This document shows positions 43,332-55,000 of a DNA stretch of 64,000 bases, in pieces. The stretch lies in assembly GCA_014281115.1 (NCBI GenBank), contig JACONQ010000001.1:372001-436000 (forward strand), given 5' to 3'. How positions within the stretch are numbered: the stretch's first letter is position 1; every line of letters starts with the position of its first letter. Source of the stretch: Laburnicola sp. R22_1 (Eukaryota > Ascomycota > Dothideomycetes > Pleosporales > Didymosphaeriaceae). The position numbers were made by a program, and so were the translations under genes. The notes under the pieces are model-generated. The model did not search any database, was not told the origin of the DNA, and saw only the letters and a program-made list of their open reading frames with translations.

Positions 43332-45135
43332 ACGTGTCTCACCAGTCATCCGGCCACCCCACCAAAATCGCGACACCTCTTCTTACAATAACTTAGCTCT
43401 ACAACAACGTAATAAAATATATAGAAAATAGATCTATTAGATGCGCGCTATCTAGTAGTACACTAAGTCCTTTTATGCCCTTGTTCATAGCACTTGCTGC
43501 AGGTTAGTAGTGCTCGAGGCCTACTTAGCTGCCCCGCCTGCTCTACCTGCTAGAGCACCCTTTCAGCCTCTGCAGCAAGCAATTGACCTTCCTCTGCCCG
43601 CAGAGCTCCTCCACAGGCTATATACTGTCGGCGCTGTTGCTCCTTATGCTACTAGCGCTAACTAGCCTATTAAAGCTTCCTATTCTCCTCTGCAAGGATT
43701 GTTGCTGAATTCATCGCAAGTTAACAACCTTTAACAAGCTAGCGGATAGCCTAAGTAGTAGGGCTCTGGGATTGGCGACTAAGGCGGCCCTAGATAAGTT
43801 AAGCCTGCTACTCTAGCTAAGCAGTAGTATGCAGCGTCTCTGCCGTCCATGCGACCTCAGCGTCGGCTGCTGTCCCTAGCGGAGACGGCGTCCTAACCAC
43901 TATCAGCGACGATAAGACGCGTTCTAGACAAGCTGGGACTAGCCCTGTCGCTCAGAAGCCTGCCTGGATATTCTGCTCCGATAGGACTATCTCTCTAATA
44001 CCTGGATATATCTGTAGGAAGTCCTGCTTGTCGATATGGAAGACGCCTTGTCGCGCAAGCTCGGACACCTGGTGTCCGTACACGCGCTTGAGAGGCGAGA
44101 AGCAGCCAACGTCAAGCGGCTGGAGGAGGTGCGACGTATGCGGCGGCATACAGAGCGTGATAATCTTGTTGTCTGTACAGTACTGGTCGAACTCAGGCGT
44201 TGCGTGGCTGCTGTGGCCGTCAAGGATGAGCAGTCGGTAGGCCCCCACTGTACGAGACTCTGTATGTCGGTGGAAGTGCTTTACCCACTCAAGGCCAAGC
44301 TCATCAGTCGTCCAGCCGTTGTCGCTAACAGCGATAGTCCAGTCAGGTGGGAGGCCTTGATACCAGGAGGCTTGGTGGAGCTTTCCAAGCAGAATCACGA
44401 AAGGTGGGATAGACCAGCCAGCCGCGTTGATCCCCTCGATCGTCGTTACCCACTCACGATCGCCTGGTTGTATAGTCATCGCCCGGCTGACTGTCTCAGA
44501 GCTTGTAACGACTTTTAACGTCGCAGCGATACCCATCATAAACCCAGTCTTATCAAAGTTGTAGATATCCGTATCAAGGATGCCGTACGACTGACGCGTC
44601 TCCTCTATAAGCTTGAACCACGCGCGGATTGCGACTGGATCCTCAGATTTCGCGCGCTGTGAGTGGAACTTGCGATTCCACTTTGTCTGGAGCTCTGGCT
44701 GAGCTTTAATAAAGCGCGATATCCAGTTCTTGCCAATAGGCTGAGGAGGGGGCTCTTGGCCGCGCGCGGCGAGTAGATTGTCTGCCATTCGCCGTACGTC
44801 GATGATCTGGGGCGGAAATCCGCGTCGGTCGAGGTCTAGGATCCAATCTACTAGGGACTGCTCCTCTGTAGGGTATAGCTTTCGTTTCTGTGCGTTGGCA
44901 GCAGCTTGTGGGAGGGAGCCGTTGACGCGGCCTTGGAGGGTTGACCGAGGGATACTATACAGTTTAGCTACCCTTCGCTGGCTTAATTTTTGGCTAGTTT
45001 GAAAGGCCTGCTTTGAAAGAGCAAGCCTACCTTCTTTTTAAGCCTGCTGGGCGCGCTGGGTGGGGGACATTATAAGAGTTATGAGAAGACGCGTCGCGAT
45101 TTTGGTGGGGTGGCCGGATGACTGGTGAGACACGT
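43332..45135 (-). mobile_element. pogo/Fot-type element 5 (1804 bp)
   Basis: Near-perfect inverted repeats of about 42 bp beginning ACGTGTCTCACCAGTCATCC, with TA duplications at 43330-43331 and 45136-45137. The transposase remnant is on the minus strand. Confidence 0.92.
43952..45070 (-). pseudogene. pogo-type transposase of element 5, few stops
   Basis: The frame runs from a likely ancestral ATG at 45070 through one TAA (45038-45040, codon 11) to TGA at 43952-43954. That TGA looks like a CGA (Arg) to TGA change, because the next codons still read ATGLVP as in related elements. Domains: Psq HTH, Tc5-type HTH (GKNWISRFIKAQPELQTKWN), DDE_1 with IYNFDKTGFMMG, LLILDGHSSHATPEF and HLLQPLDVGCF. 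Beyond the TGA the frame decays with several TAGs. Confidence 0.9.
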
Positions 45136-45555
45136 TACAGTTAGCGGCCCATGATGTACACGTGCGCTTGGCCACAAATAGCCAGACTGTGGCGCATGCT
45201 TCTCGAAGCTTCCTTCCGCAGCCATGGTTGTCGGCTGAGTAACTTAGACTTTAGCTTTGTTGCAGCCGGCAACCCCCACCCCCAACCGGCCCTACAAAGG
45301 TTCGTTGCTGTGAAGAAAAAGGGAAACCCCCGACGTCACACGCATGCAATGCTTACAGCTCGATGCAGGGTTACATGCGAATGGGGGGAGATGGAAACAA
45401 CTATTAATAACGGCAGAGAACATCGCTGGCTAACCTTTACCCAAGTCCTCGACGCTAACCCGCACCACGGTGCAGTGTGCCCTTAGCCAATGTGGCTCAG
45501 AAAATTAGTGGCTGTTTACTGGGTCAATGCCTGAATCGGAAAGTTTTGATACAAA
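45136..45555. other. Right flank of pogo element 5, no gene seen
   Basis: Moderate GC, unique sequence up to the kinase fragment; nothing recognised. Confidence 0.4.
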
Positions 45556-45905
45556 TCATTTTCTCTGGAACCAAGCGTCCTGGACAACAGCTTTCGCTGA
45601 TGCCCTGGCGGAAGGCTCCATTCGTAGCATACTTCCAATTAGCACACCGACCCGCACGATGTCTTCCCGGCTCATATCCTCTCTCCTCTCCCCATCAAAG
45701 TACATTTCCTCTAACCAGTCTTGAAGTGAGCCAGTGGAACTATTGTCAGACAATATTCCATTCATAGCATGCCATTCCCTTTTCCAACGGTCCGGCAAAT
45801 CATCGTTGACTGTCTCAAGCATTTGGCGGACAAGGACTGCAGGTGTTGTCATGAAGCTGTCGAACAGTGGTTGTCCGACAATGAGCTCGAAGAACTAGAC
45901 AACTA
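45556..45905 (-). pseudogene. C-terminal fragment of an SRPK-type protein kinase
   Basis: About 98 residues from MTTPAVLVRQMLETVNDDLP to the stop, preceded in frame by FFELIVGQPLFDSF and then a TAG. It corresponds to the last helices of a Ser/Thr kinase lobe: the 'LPxRWxxxW', acidic linker, 'SREDIVRVGVLIGSMLRMEPSARASA' and 'VVQDAWF' pattern seen in fungal SRPK-like kinases. The N-lobe, HRD and DFG are absent from the window. Probably a decayed or truncated copy. Confidence 0.65.
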
Positions 45906-47007
45906 GAACTGATTATTTCTGCAACAAGAAATTGGAAGGGCGAAGTGGAAGGGCTAAATAAGCGAATATAGAGTTGATAGCTAGATGTTCCCATTACCTA
46001 TACTGTCCTAGTATGTATGTCATTCTTTGTTTCCTTCACTCCTGCATCATCGAATGTTAATTTTAGTACTGCTTAGGAGGAACCCAGCGCTAATACGCGC
46101 GCGCTTCCATTAGAGACCATTACGATCCAAAGGGATTGATCTCTATGATGATTTGCTCAACCTTGACAGGGTTTCTTGACCATTACCCTCTTTTCAGAAT
46201 TATACAAGCGCCAATATGAGACAATAGGGTTCTAGAGGTTGCCGTGTACTCCTATTTTCCTTCAATGTCACCCGCGTTTTATTTCGAGCAGTTGTTGAGT
46301 CTAAGGACCCACCGCTACGCCTCTATTGACGCCAACGCTATGTTTGGTGATAGCAGGGATGAATCCTTGGCATGCGGCGTAGTCTTTTTGTGGACGGGCG
46401 TGAACTATAATCTCAATCCTTTCAACCTTTAGCCGGGAAGATATTGTATCATATTTAGTCTCGAAAGTGTATCTCAATTGTTGGGGGAAAGGCCTCAGTG
46501 AAGGAAGTTATATGTATAGAGCTCTCTGCTCTCATCATTCATGATATCCTTTTTGAACCATTTGGAGCTTTGGAGCTGCCCCTCTACCCAGACCGTCAGA
46601 GAGTCAACAGCTACGCCGCACTTAGAAGAAATAACACTAAGACTATCTATTTTGATACGTGCAGGCATGAGCCCGTAGCGTACGGCGTAGGTCTCAGGTC
46701 GACACACAGAGAATGTCCTGGCCAATCCTTCAGAAGACTCCGCTTTTTGGGGGCATAGTTAAAGCGCTTGAAGAACATACATGAGTGGTTAAAGGTAATT
46801 GATTGACTTTCACCTGCACGTTGAATCGCCGGACACTTGAACTAGGCTAATAAAGGCAATATAAGTGATTCAGACGCTCGAGCCACCGGGCCTTGCAAGC
46901 CACTTATAAAACTCCGCTTCCCCTCCATCAAAAGTACTCGAACCACAACCACCTTTCTTCCACAACGTTCACAGGATAGCCCTGTCTGTCTCCAAATTCT
47001 CACAATC
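45906..47007. other. Intergenic, 1.1 kb, no confirmed gene
   Basis: A minus frame at 46495-46725 (ARTFSVCRPETYAVRYGLMP ...) has fairly protein-like composition and could be another gene fragment; I do not recognise it. Otherwise nothing. Confidence 0.4.
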
Positions 47008-47733
47008 ATGTCGAAATTCATCAGATCTTTCAGGGCCGTCCCTATGGAGCTACTCCGCGTGAGTAATGGACGAGCCACCAAACTTCGAGAATGGGCTCCG
47101 CAAAAAACAAGCTACGATATCATCACTGAAGGCGGCGTCGTGAAGGCTAAAGCTCGATCCCGCCACATACGCCGGTAAGGTTACCTCTGTTCAGAGGTAT
47201 GAGCTCAAGTTGACCTTCAATGTAGCTCCCAATGGCGCCTCCATGTGGCCAAACTCTGAATCCAAGAGAGGCATAATCCAAAGATTCAGAGGACAAGATG
47301 TGGTCGTCTACTCAATCCCTGCCGGTTCGTCCATTGCAACAGATTTTACACCTTTAAATTCTAATTCGAACAGGTACCCAATTGCCCGATGATCTTATCC
47401 TGGTTCACGAATATGAAGACCATTACTCTCTCCAGGCAGCCAGAGACATGCCTCTGCAGGGTAATGTCCGATTGCTGGGTTAGCATGAGATTAGGAAACT
47501 AAATGACCACAGACCTGAACAACAAGATTACCAGCTTCCTGGAGACTTATGGTCGTTTGATGAGCAAGGAAGCATGGCTCCAAGCTTACCAATCTGCTGC
47601 TTCCTCAAGTGAAACTCAGCATGTTCCGGGGGCTTCCAGCTCTGCAGGTGGTAGCGCATCAACTCAATGGGTATGGGACGATGCACACAAGAAGTACAGA
47701 TACTGGGATGGTCAGAAATGGGTTTTCCAGTAG
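47008..47733 (+). pseudogene. Tse2-like ADP-ribosyltransferase-type toxin gene, frameshifted
   Basis: Four coding pieces are separated by three fungal-type introns (47175-47225, 47325-47373, 47461-47512); junction phases agree between pieces 2, 3 and 4. Piece 1 starts at ATG 47008, but its frame cannot be joined to piece 2 because of a one-base shift at about 47140-47160, so as it stands the gene appears broken. The pieces together resemble the fungal members of the Tse2 ADP-ribosyltransferase-fold toxin family, named after a type VI secretion effector of Pseudomonas. The last exon adds a Ser-rich linker and a short Trp/Tyr-rich C-terminal motif. Family call by eye only. It lies among gene debris and transposons, consistent with an accessory, possibly transferred gene. 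Confidence 0.55.
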
Positions 47734-48117
47734 AAGGCTGGACGAAGTGAAAGCGGAACGCGAGCCTGGAGTGGATAGGGGTTTTTTCTTTTCCCTTTGG
47801 GTGAGGTCGATGTGTTCTCGGGAATTCAGATGATTCAACATCGTCTTTAATTGTAAGTGTGTGTAGGGTAATTGAACCCTTCTCCCTAGTATACTCCAAT
47901 TAAAGTCACAGTTCGTTTTGAAATTCTTCTAACGTTATGGTAGGATTTCCCACACAAGAACTTGCACGTCTGTACTGCGCTCAGCGAGCATGCCGTGTTG
48001 GGTATCACCTGCTTAAAACACGAAACAACCCGGGCAACAGGTTGGGTAAAGCACATACGAGTGGCATGAATCAGCTTGTTCGTTCACAGGTGCGCGCGAC
48101 AATTCGTCAAATGGGTC
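47734..48117. other. Intergenic, no gene seen
   Basis: 3' flank of the broken toxin-type gene; nothing recognised. Confidence 0.4.
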
Positions 48118-48192
48118 GGATTGAGTGTTATCTGCTCATTCAACATCAATCACGTGCTCAGCTCGTCGCAGCTCTCTCAGAGGCCTACTAAC
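48118..48192 (+). mobile_element. Fragment of a pogo-type element (about 75 bp)
   Basis: Closely matches 41931-42005 of pogo element 3, around 'aatcacgtgctcagctcgtcgca' and 'agaggcctacta'. Here C is kept where element 3 has T, so this fragment is less RIPped. Confidence 0.7.
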
Positions 48193-48202
48193 GTTACATA
48201 AT

Positions 48203-48500
48203 GGGCTCCAATGAGGCCTTTGATCGCGCCGCTGGCATATCCGTCTCTGCGAAGGTTCGCACGTCGAAGTCCGGAGGCATGGGCTCAAATGAGGCCCTTG
48301 GTCGCGCCGCTGGCATATCCGAGGTTGAAGCGACGCATGCAAGATGCAAGACGGATGGGGTAGCTGTCGCGCGAAGTGTAACCACGCGGACTTCTCGACG
48401 CCCGAGGGGAGCAGGCACAGGCACCGAGAGGGTGGCGACGTGAAAGGTGTCGGTGGAGACGTAAGGGCGGCCAAGGGGAGCAGGCGCAGGCACCGCGAGG
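48203..48500. repeat. Two short direct duplications
   Basis: Unit 1 'gcgccgctggcatatcc' with 'aatgaggcc' upstream, at about 48203 and 48281 (78 bp apart). Unit 2 'ggggagcaggcrcaggcacc', at about 48409 and 48475. Confidence 0.65.
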
Positions 48501-49223
48501 GCGAAAGGTGTTGACTGCGCTTTATTGGGGATTCCTCACTATCCGCTTTGGCATCTTTATGCCCTCACCCTCGCTGTTGTCGTTGTTCTTCGCCTTGGGA
48601 TCATGCGACGTCGCCAAATGGCTGGCCCGCCTTGAGCGCCTCCAGCTCCGCTCGTAGTTTGGCTACCGCCACCCCGAGAAAGGCGAGGCGGCGCATCCAC
48701 GACGGGCGGGGCAGCTGTTGTAAGTGGTGTAGGTAAGGCAGCTGGCCTGCGCTCGTGAAGGCGGCGGGACGGGCTTAAAGGCCCCCGGTCCTGATGAAGC
48801 GCGATCCAGAACTACAAGCAAGGAGGGAGAAGGCTCTAGACTGGAACCATGACAGAAAAAACATGGGCGAGAAGATGGCGTGGCTAGTGACGTTCGATCG
48901 GTCCAAGCTAAGTTAGATGGGTTGGCGTTTTGGCAGCTATGAACCTCGACACAATATCAAGACACTTCTTGTTCTACTGTTCTTTTCATCTACATATATA
49001 TTTTGTCGGTATAGTTTTTCGCCATCGCTTTTTTGTCGTGCAGAAATTGGCACGGTGCCGCCTTGCCGTGATAGTGAAACACGGTCTCGACTCTCGCCCG
49101 GGTCCAGTCCGCGCCTACCTAGCAGTGCCTAGGCATTCGCGTCACTTCCCCCAGCTCTTCCTCTTTACCTTCTACGTCCTCGCAGCTCTCCTCGCATTGC
49201 GACAACCACTCGCTCTCCATCCG
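48501..49223. other. 5' region of the FKBP-STIMATE gene
   Basis: The reading frame is open upstream of the chosen start (from 48930), but this stretch is Phe/Ser/Arg-rich and unlikely to be translated. C/T-rich tracts precede the ATG. Confidence 0.4.
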
Positions 49224-50803
49224 ATGCGGCGCTTTACCACCACCCTCTGCGCGCTACCGCTGTTCTTCGCCGCCGCTTTCGCCCAGAATCTCGATATCGA
49301 AGTCACAAGGCCTGTTGAGTGCACACGGAAGACGCAGGATGGCGACCAGATTAGCGTGAATTACAAGGGGACGCTGCAGAGCGATGGATCACAGTTTGAC
49401 TCGAGCTACGATCGCGAAGACGCGTTCGAATTCACCCTCGGCGCAGGGCAGGTCATCGCAGGATGGGACCTGGGACTGCTAGGCATGTGCATCGGAGAGG
49501 GCAGGAAGCTCACTATCCCGCCGAGTCTGGGCTATGGTAGCTCTGGAAATGGCCCGATACCTGGAGGTTCGACGCTGGTCTTCGAGACGGAGCTACTGGC
49601 CATTGCGGGCGTGGAGCCACAGCCTGTGCAACCGCCTACCGCGCGCCCAAGCGAGTCGCCAGAACCCACCGAGACGCCCGTGGAACTGCCTGCGTCATCG
49701 CCGATACCTACGCCGATCCCCACGCTTGCATCCTCGCCACCCGAAAAGCAACCCACGGCGGCTGCTGCTGTCGCCGAGTCCGCCGTCTCTACCGCAGCAC
49801 CAGCGAGCCCGATGCAGTCAGACGACAATGGCGAGTGCCACCTGCTGGGTCCGTATGCTCTCCTGGTGCAGGGTGCCCTGGGGCTTCTGGCCGTCTCATC
49901 GTTGGTCTTCAAGAGGTGGCGCGAGACGCCGCGACGTCCGCTCAAGATCTGGTTCTTCGACGTCTCGAAGCAGGTCTTTGGATCTGTCCTGTTGCATCTG
50001 GCCAATATTCTCATGTCCATGCTTTCGTCCGGGAGCTTCGATGTCGCTGCAAAGACGAAGGCTACAACGCAATATGCAGGCGAAGACGACGCCGGGCAGC
50101 AACCGAATCCCTGCTCGTTCTATCTCCTCAACCTAGCTATCGATGTACGTATCTGGCACTGACCATCAGAGAAGCTAGCTAACTGGATTAGACGACCATT
50201 GGCATCCCCATCCTCGTTTTGCTCCTCAAGCTGCTCCATCGAGGCTTCCTCCTCACTCCCATCGCCAACCCGCCCGAGTCGATCCGTTCCGGAAACTATG
50301 GCCACCCACCGCGCGCTACCTGGTGGCTGAAGCAATCCATCATCTACTTCCTCGGGCTCTTCGGCATGAAACTGTGCGTCTTCTTCATCTTCCAGTTGCT
50401 GCCCTGGATCGCGTGGGTGGGTGATTGGGCACTGCGGTGGACAGAAGGCAACGAGGCTATCCAAATAACATTCGTCATGTTCATCTTCCCCGTGATCATG
50501 AACGCCATACAATACTGGATCATCGACGGGTTCATCAAGGACCCTGCCGGCGGGGAAAGCCATTACGTGGTTGCAGCCGGCGACGAAAGCGACGACGAGA
50601 GCGGCGACGAGGCATGGCTCGAACGGCACAGACGGGAAAGGAGAGAAGACGAGGACAGCGACGTCGAAACCGAGGCTGCTCAACCACTAAAGGAAGCGAA
50701 TCCGACGGCCATCCCTCTGCGACGCGAGTACGACCCTCACAGAGACGGAACACCAGGACAGGCTGGCAGCAGTGCAGAAGGCCGAAAGGAGCGGAGAGCG
50801 TAA
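49224..50803 (+). CDS. FKBP-type prolyl isomerase fused to a STIMATE-type membrane domain, 2 exons, 510 aa
   Basis: Exon 1 is 49224-50144 and exon 2 is 50192-50803; the 47-bp intron is phase 0. ATG 49224 starts a signal peptide ([20 protein letters not shown]). Residues about 25-130 are an FKBP domain with the usual active-site context: [47 protein letters not shown] Pro/Ser/Thr/Ala-rich linker of about 70 residues leads to a multi-pass segment: [96 protein letters not shown]. This matches STIMATE/TMEM110-like vacuolar or ER proteins. The C-terminus is acidic and cytosolic. Both domains sit in exon 1 without any stop, so the fusion is not a splicing guess. The FKBP would face the ER or vacuole lumen. 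Confidence 0.88.
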
Positions 50804-52037
50804 TTGTCATTTGTATACCTTGGGTCAACTGTATACGTTATGGAGTTTGTGTTTATTGGAGCGTTTACGTTGGTTTGCATCTGTCTTGTTGGCGCGTACA
50901 TGGTGTTGCGCGCTGAGTTACGCGTACTGGTATATATGCTTGCTGTCATCAAGCAAAGTGTTTCCATGCCTCTGTTGTTAGATAAGTGTGGTTGCGTGGA
51001 TCCTATGCGTCGCATATTCCGCTAAATACAAAGGTTACCTTACTACAACGGGACCGTACTACTCATTATAAGTACTGTTGTGCCACGATGCTGCGCCGCC
51101 GAGACTCCAGCGCCTCAACCACGGCGCCAGGAAAGCTCCTCCTCAATCGACGCTGCGACCCTTGTCTGACCTCACACCAGTGAAGAAAGCAGCGCAAAGT
51201 ATCCCATCCTATCTTATCTACCCCCTTCCTTACAACACCGACCACGTTCCTGCGTACAATCACCCAACCCCTTATAAACTACGAGGCACGCGTGCACATT
51301 CAACCAAAACCAAAACAGTCTCAATCCTATAGTTGACATCCTATAATACACATACTCCACAACCCATGTCCCTATCCATTTTCCCTTCGCTTCGCTTCCT
51401 CCTTACTCAACCACCCAACATATAACCACGCACAAACCCCCACCCAAACCATCTTTCCCACTCCCGACGGCTAATCCAAGTCAATCCAAATCACCCCCAG
51501 CAAAAGCCCTAAACGCCAACCAACCCAAAGCCCAAAAGCCGCCCCACCTAATAACCCCGCGCCCCAAAATGCTAATGCGTCCGTCCGTCCCTTGCCAAAC
51601 GAACAAGCATAAAAAAAAGGTCATGAAGAATCCAATCCAATCCAATCCAACCCGAATCCCCCGCAGCCGAATACACATATCCCCTATAGAAAATGCCAGT
51701 AAAAAAAGAAAGAGAAGTGGCCTGGCCTGGCCTGGCGTATCCCCAAAAGAAAAGTTAATAAAAAAACACATATATAAACGGAGCCTTCGCCAGCCAACAA
51801 ATCTTCTCCCATTATCATTACCTACGTACGCCCTACGTACGTTGCCAAGAACGCGATCGCGATTCAAAAAAAAAAAATGCGTGCCGTATGGTATGCGCCC
51901 AATCGCTGATGCCAAAACATGCGCGTATAGTCTCAACCTCGTCTTGCTCGCTTGTTGCCTGTTGCTTTGTAAAAAGGATAAATTTGTAAATGCCGCACTC
52001 TTCTTCGTGTATACTGTGCAAACCAGTCATTGGCCAT
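50804..52037. other. Convergent intergenic region
   Basis: 3' flanks of the FKBP-STIMATE and histidine kinase genes. A/C-rich tracts and a short 'cctggcctgg' run near 51721; short frames only. Confidence 0.45.
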
Positions 52038-55000
52038 TTACGACTTGGGTAACTTCATAAGTTCCGGACCCTTGGTCTTATCCGGCGGATCCAAGAATTT
52101 GGTCATGACAAGCGAGAGCTCCTTAAAGGCCACGGGCTTGGTAACGTACGAATTGAAGCCAGCTTCCACGCACTTTGCGTACACGTCGCCCAGGACGTTG
52201 GCCGAGAGTGCGATGATGGGGTGTCGTCGGTAGCCGTGTTTCTTTTCCCAGCGACGAATCTCCTTGCAGGCTTGGTAGCCGTCTTTGTTGGGCATGTGCA
52301 GATCGCACTGTAGCTAGTTAGCAAGAGTAGGTAACATCGTAAGGGGGTACATACCAGAATGATGGAATAGTAGCCAGGCGGTTTGGAAAAGACCGTCTCG
52401 GTACACTGTACTCCATCCACTACGGTCTCGGCCTCAATCGATATCTTGGCGAGAAATTTAAGTACAACCTGAGGACGTTGTGAGTAAGGGCATTCGCGCG
52501 TGCAGAGTAAGTAACTTACAGTTTGATTAATTTGATTGTCCTCCACAAGGAGTACCTTGTGGCCTTGATCGCCCAATCGTCGCTTGAGCTCCTCAAAGAC
52601 GAGCTTCTGGTTGAAGACAACTTGCTGCGCCGAGTCCTGGTTGCGGTCCGTACTTGACTCTCGCTCCTTCTGCGGATCAAATATGATAGCAAATTTTGAC
52701 GGCTTCAAAGGGCGGTAGATGAAGTGAAGTCGACGGTCGGCCACCAATTGCTCGTAGTCATACGCGGGTGCGTCCTTGATCAATTCTTTCTTTTGGGCAG
52801 GGTCAGATACCACTACCATCGCTGCGTTGCCGTGAACCGTCGAGGCGAGGATCTGATCCATAATCGCAATAACTTCAGCTGTGTCGTGGAGTACCAGCAC
52901 GACATGGGTGAACAATACTGGGTCTTCACCACCAATCATTCTTTGAGCTTCAACAAGGCTAGGCTGGCCTGTAACCTGGTGCGGTATGCCAGTAGGTAAG
53001 GTCTGTTTGATGTGTCTAATGGTGGCTTCCCTGCTGTGGACCAGCGGACAGACAACCAAGATCGAATACATGGGAGGTTGTAAAGAGGTGCCAAGTGGAG
53101 ATAAGCTGTGTGATGGCCCAGGAGGATGAATGGTTTCTTCTGACCCAAGCGGGGTTTCTTCGCTCGGCGACTTCATTAGTGGAAGGGCAAGGTTCAATTG
53201 CGGCTCCTTCGCTGTAGTGTCCTGGAGATAAGAAGAAGCCGAAGATCGCTCCGAACGTAGACTGGACTTGCCTGTAAGCGCGGCACTGGTTAGAGAATGG
53301 TCCGAGCTCCCAGAAGAAAGCGAGGGTGACTCTCGAGACTGTTCTGACGCTGTCAGACTTGGCACGGGGGATTTGACGGATTCACTTTTCTCGGAAGAGC
53401 CACTTGAGAAGCGATCGTGACGACTGCTGGCAAGGACTTGGGAGAACGCAGGCTTCAGCGGCGCAGATGGTGCAGGCGGCGCCATAGGTAACGGCGGGAC
53501 CAGACCTGGAAGGTCTATCGCCGGTGTCCCTGGAGTAGCAGGCTTCGTTTGTGGAAAGTCGTGTTCTGTAGGCAATCCAAATTTGATCGTGAAAAAGAAG
53601 GTGGAGCCTTTGCCGGGAATGCTCCGAGCGTCCATTCTTCCTCCATGCAGCTCGACAAACTGCATTGATATCGCCAAGCCAAGGCCTGTTCCGCCATGCT
53701 GCCGTGTGCTGCTCGCATCAATTTGACTAAACCGCTTGAACAAATACTTGGCCTCATGTTCATTGAAGCCTCGTCCGGTGTCGATGACCTCGAAGCGAAC
53801 CATGATCTCGTCATTAGACAGGCCACTTGTCTTCTCCGGATTCTGCAATCGACAGCGTACGAAAATTTCGCCCTTTTGCGTAAACTTGATAGCGTTGCCT
53901 ACTACATTCAACAACACCTGCCGAAGGCGGAATTTGTCGCCCTTGACCATTGACGGCACGCCTTCGTCCATGACGTAGTTGAGCTCCAAGCCTTTCTGTA
54001 TGGCAAGCCCCGTGTTGAGATCGTTGACCTCTTCTAATAGGGAGGGTAGGTGGAGCCATTCCATAGTGAGCTTGATCATGCCCGCCTCCACCTTGGAGAG
54101 ATCTAGGATATCATTGATGAGGTTCAACAAGCTGTCCGTACTGGCTTTGATGATATTCACATGCTCTAGCTGCTCAGCAAGCAACGGGCTGTCCAGCAAG
54201 AAGTTGACCATACCCGATATGCCGTTGAGGGGTGTCCGGATCTCATGAGACATGTTGCTAAGAAATCGGCCTTTGGCGTCCATAGTCTCCTTCAAGGTCT
54301 GCTCAAGCAGTTTGTGGTCATTGATGTCGGTGGCGGTGCCATACCACGTCTCTTCCTCGCTGTCCTCGGCCAAAGACTTTTCCAGTAAGATCCGGACCAG
54401 ATGCCATCTGAACTCGCCTGCTTTGTTCCGGAGCCTCACCTCAGTAGAGTACGAAGCGCGGCCATCAGCATCTTTCTTGATTCTGAGAATGCCAGTACTA
54501 GCAAGCCGTGATAGCTTCGCTTGAGGCATGTCCATCCTGTTTGGCGAGATTCCGGGACTCGTTACTGTTTTCTCGGTTTCCGATGAATCATCGGACGAAG
54601 ACGAGTCGTGACGAACATCCTCGGTCGGCAGCGACGTTGGCACATTGACTGCAGCTGATCCGTCTTCGGTCATCTCGGGAAGCTTGCACTTGATAACGTC
54701 CTCCGGGTGTACATGCTCTAGGAACCCATTTCCGTGCGCCTGGATCTCAGTCTGACCAGAATAGGTTTCCCATTGAGAGTTGTTGAAGGTGAGTCCACGA
54801 CGATCCGACACCACAAACACTACCTGCGGGCTGGAGTTCGCGAGGGCGCGATATTTAGCTTCTGACGCAGCGGTCTCTTGCTGTCGGGCGGAGTTGATCT
54901 CGGCCAGATGCTGCTCGTGGAAATCCATGTTAGTGCCAATCCAATGCACAATCTGCTGCCGCTTGTTCTTTAGTGGAGCTACTCGAACATAGAACCACCT

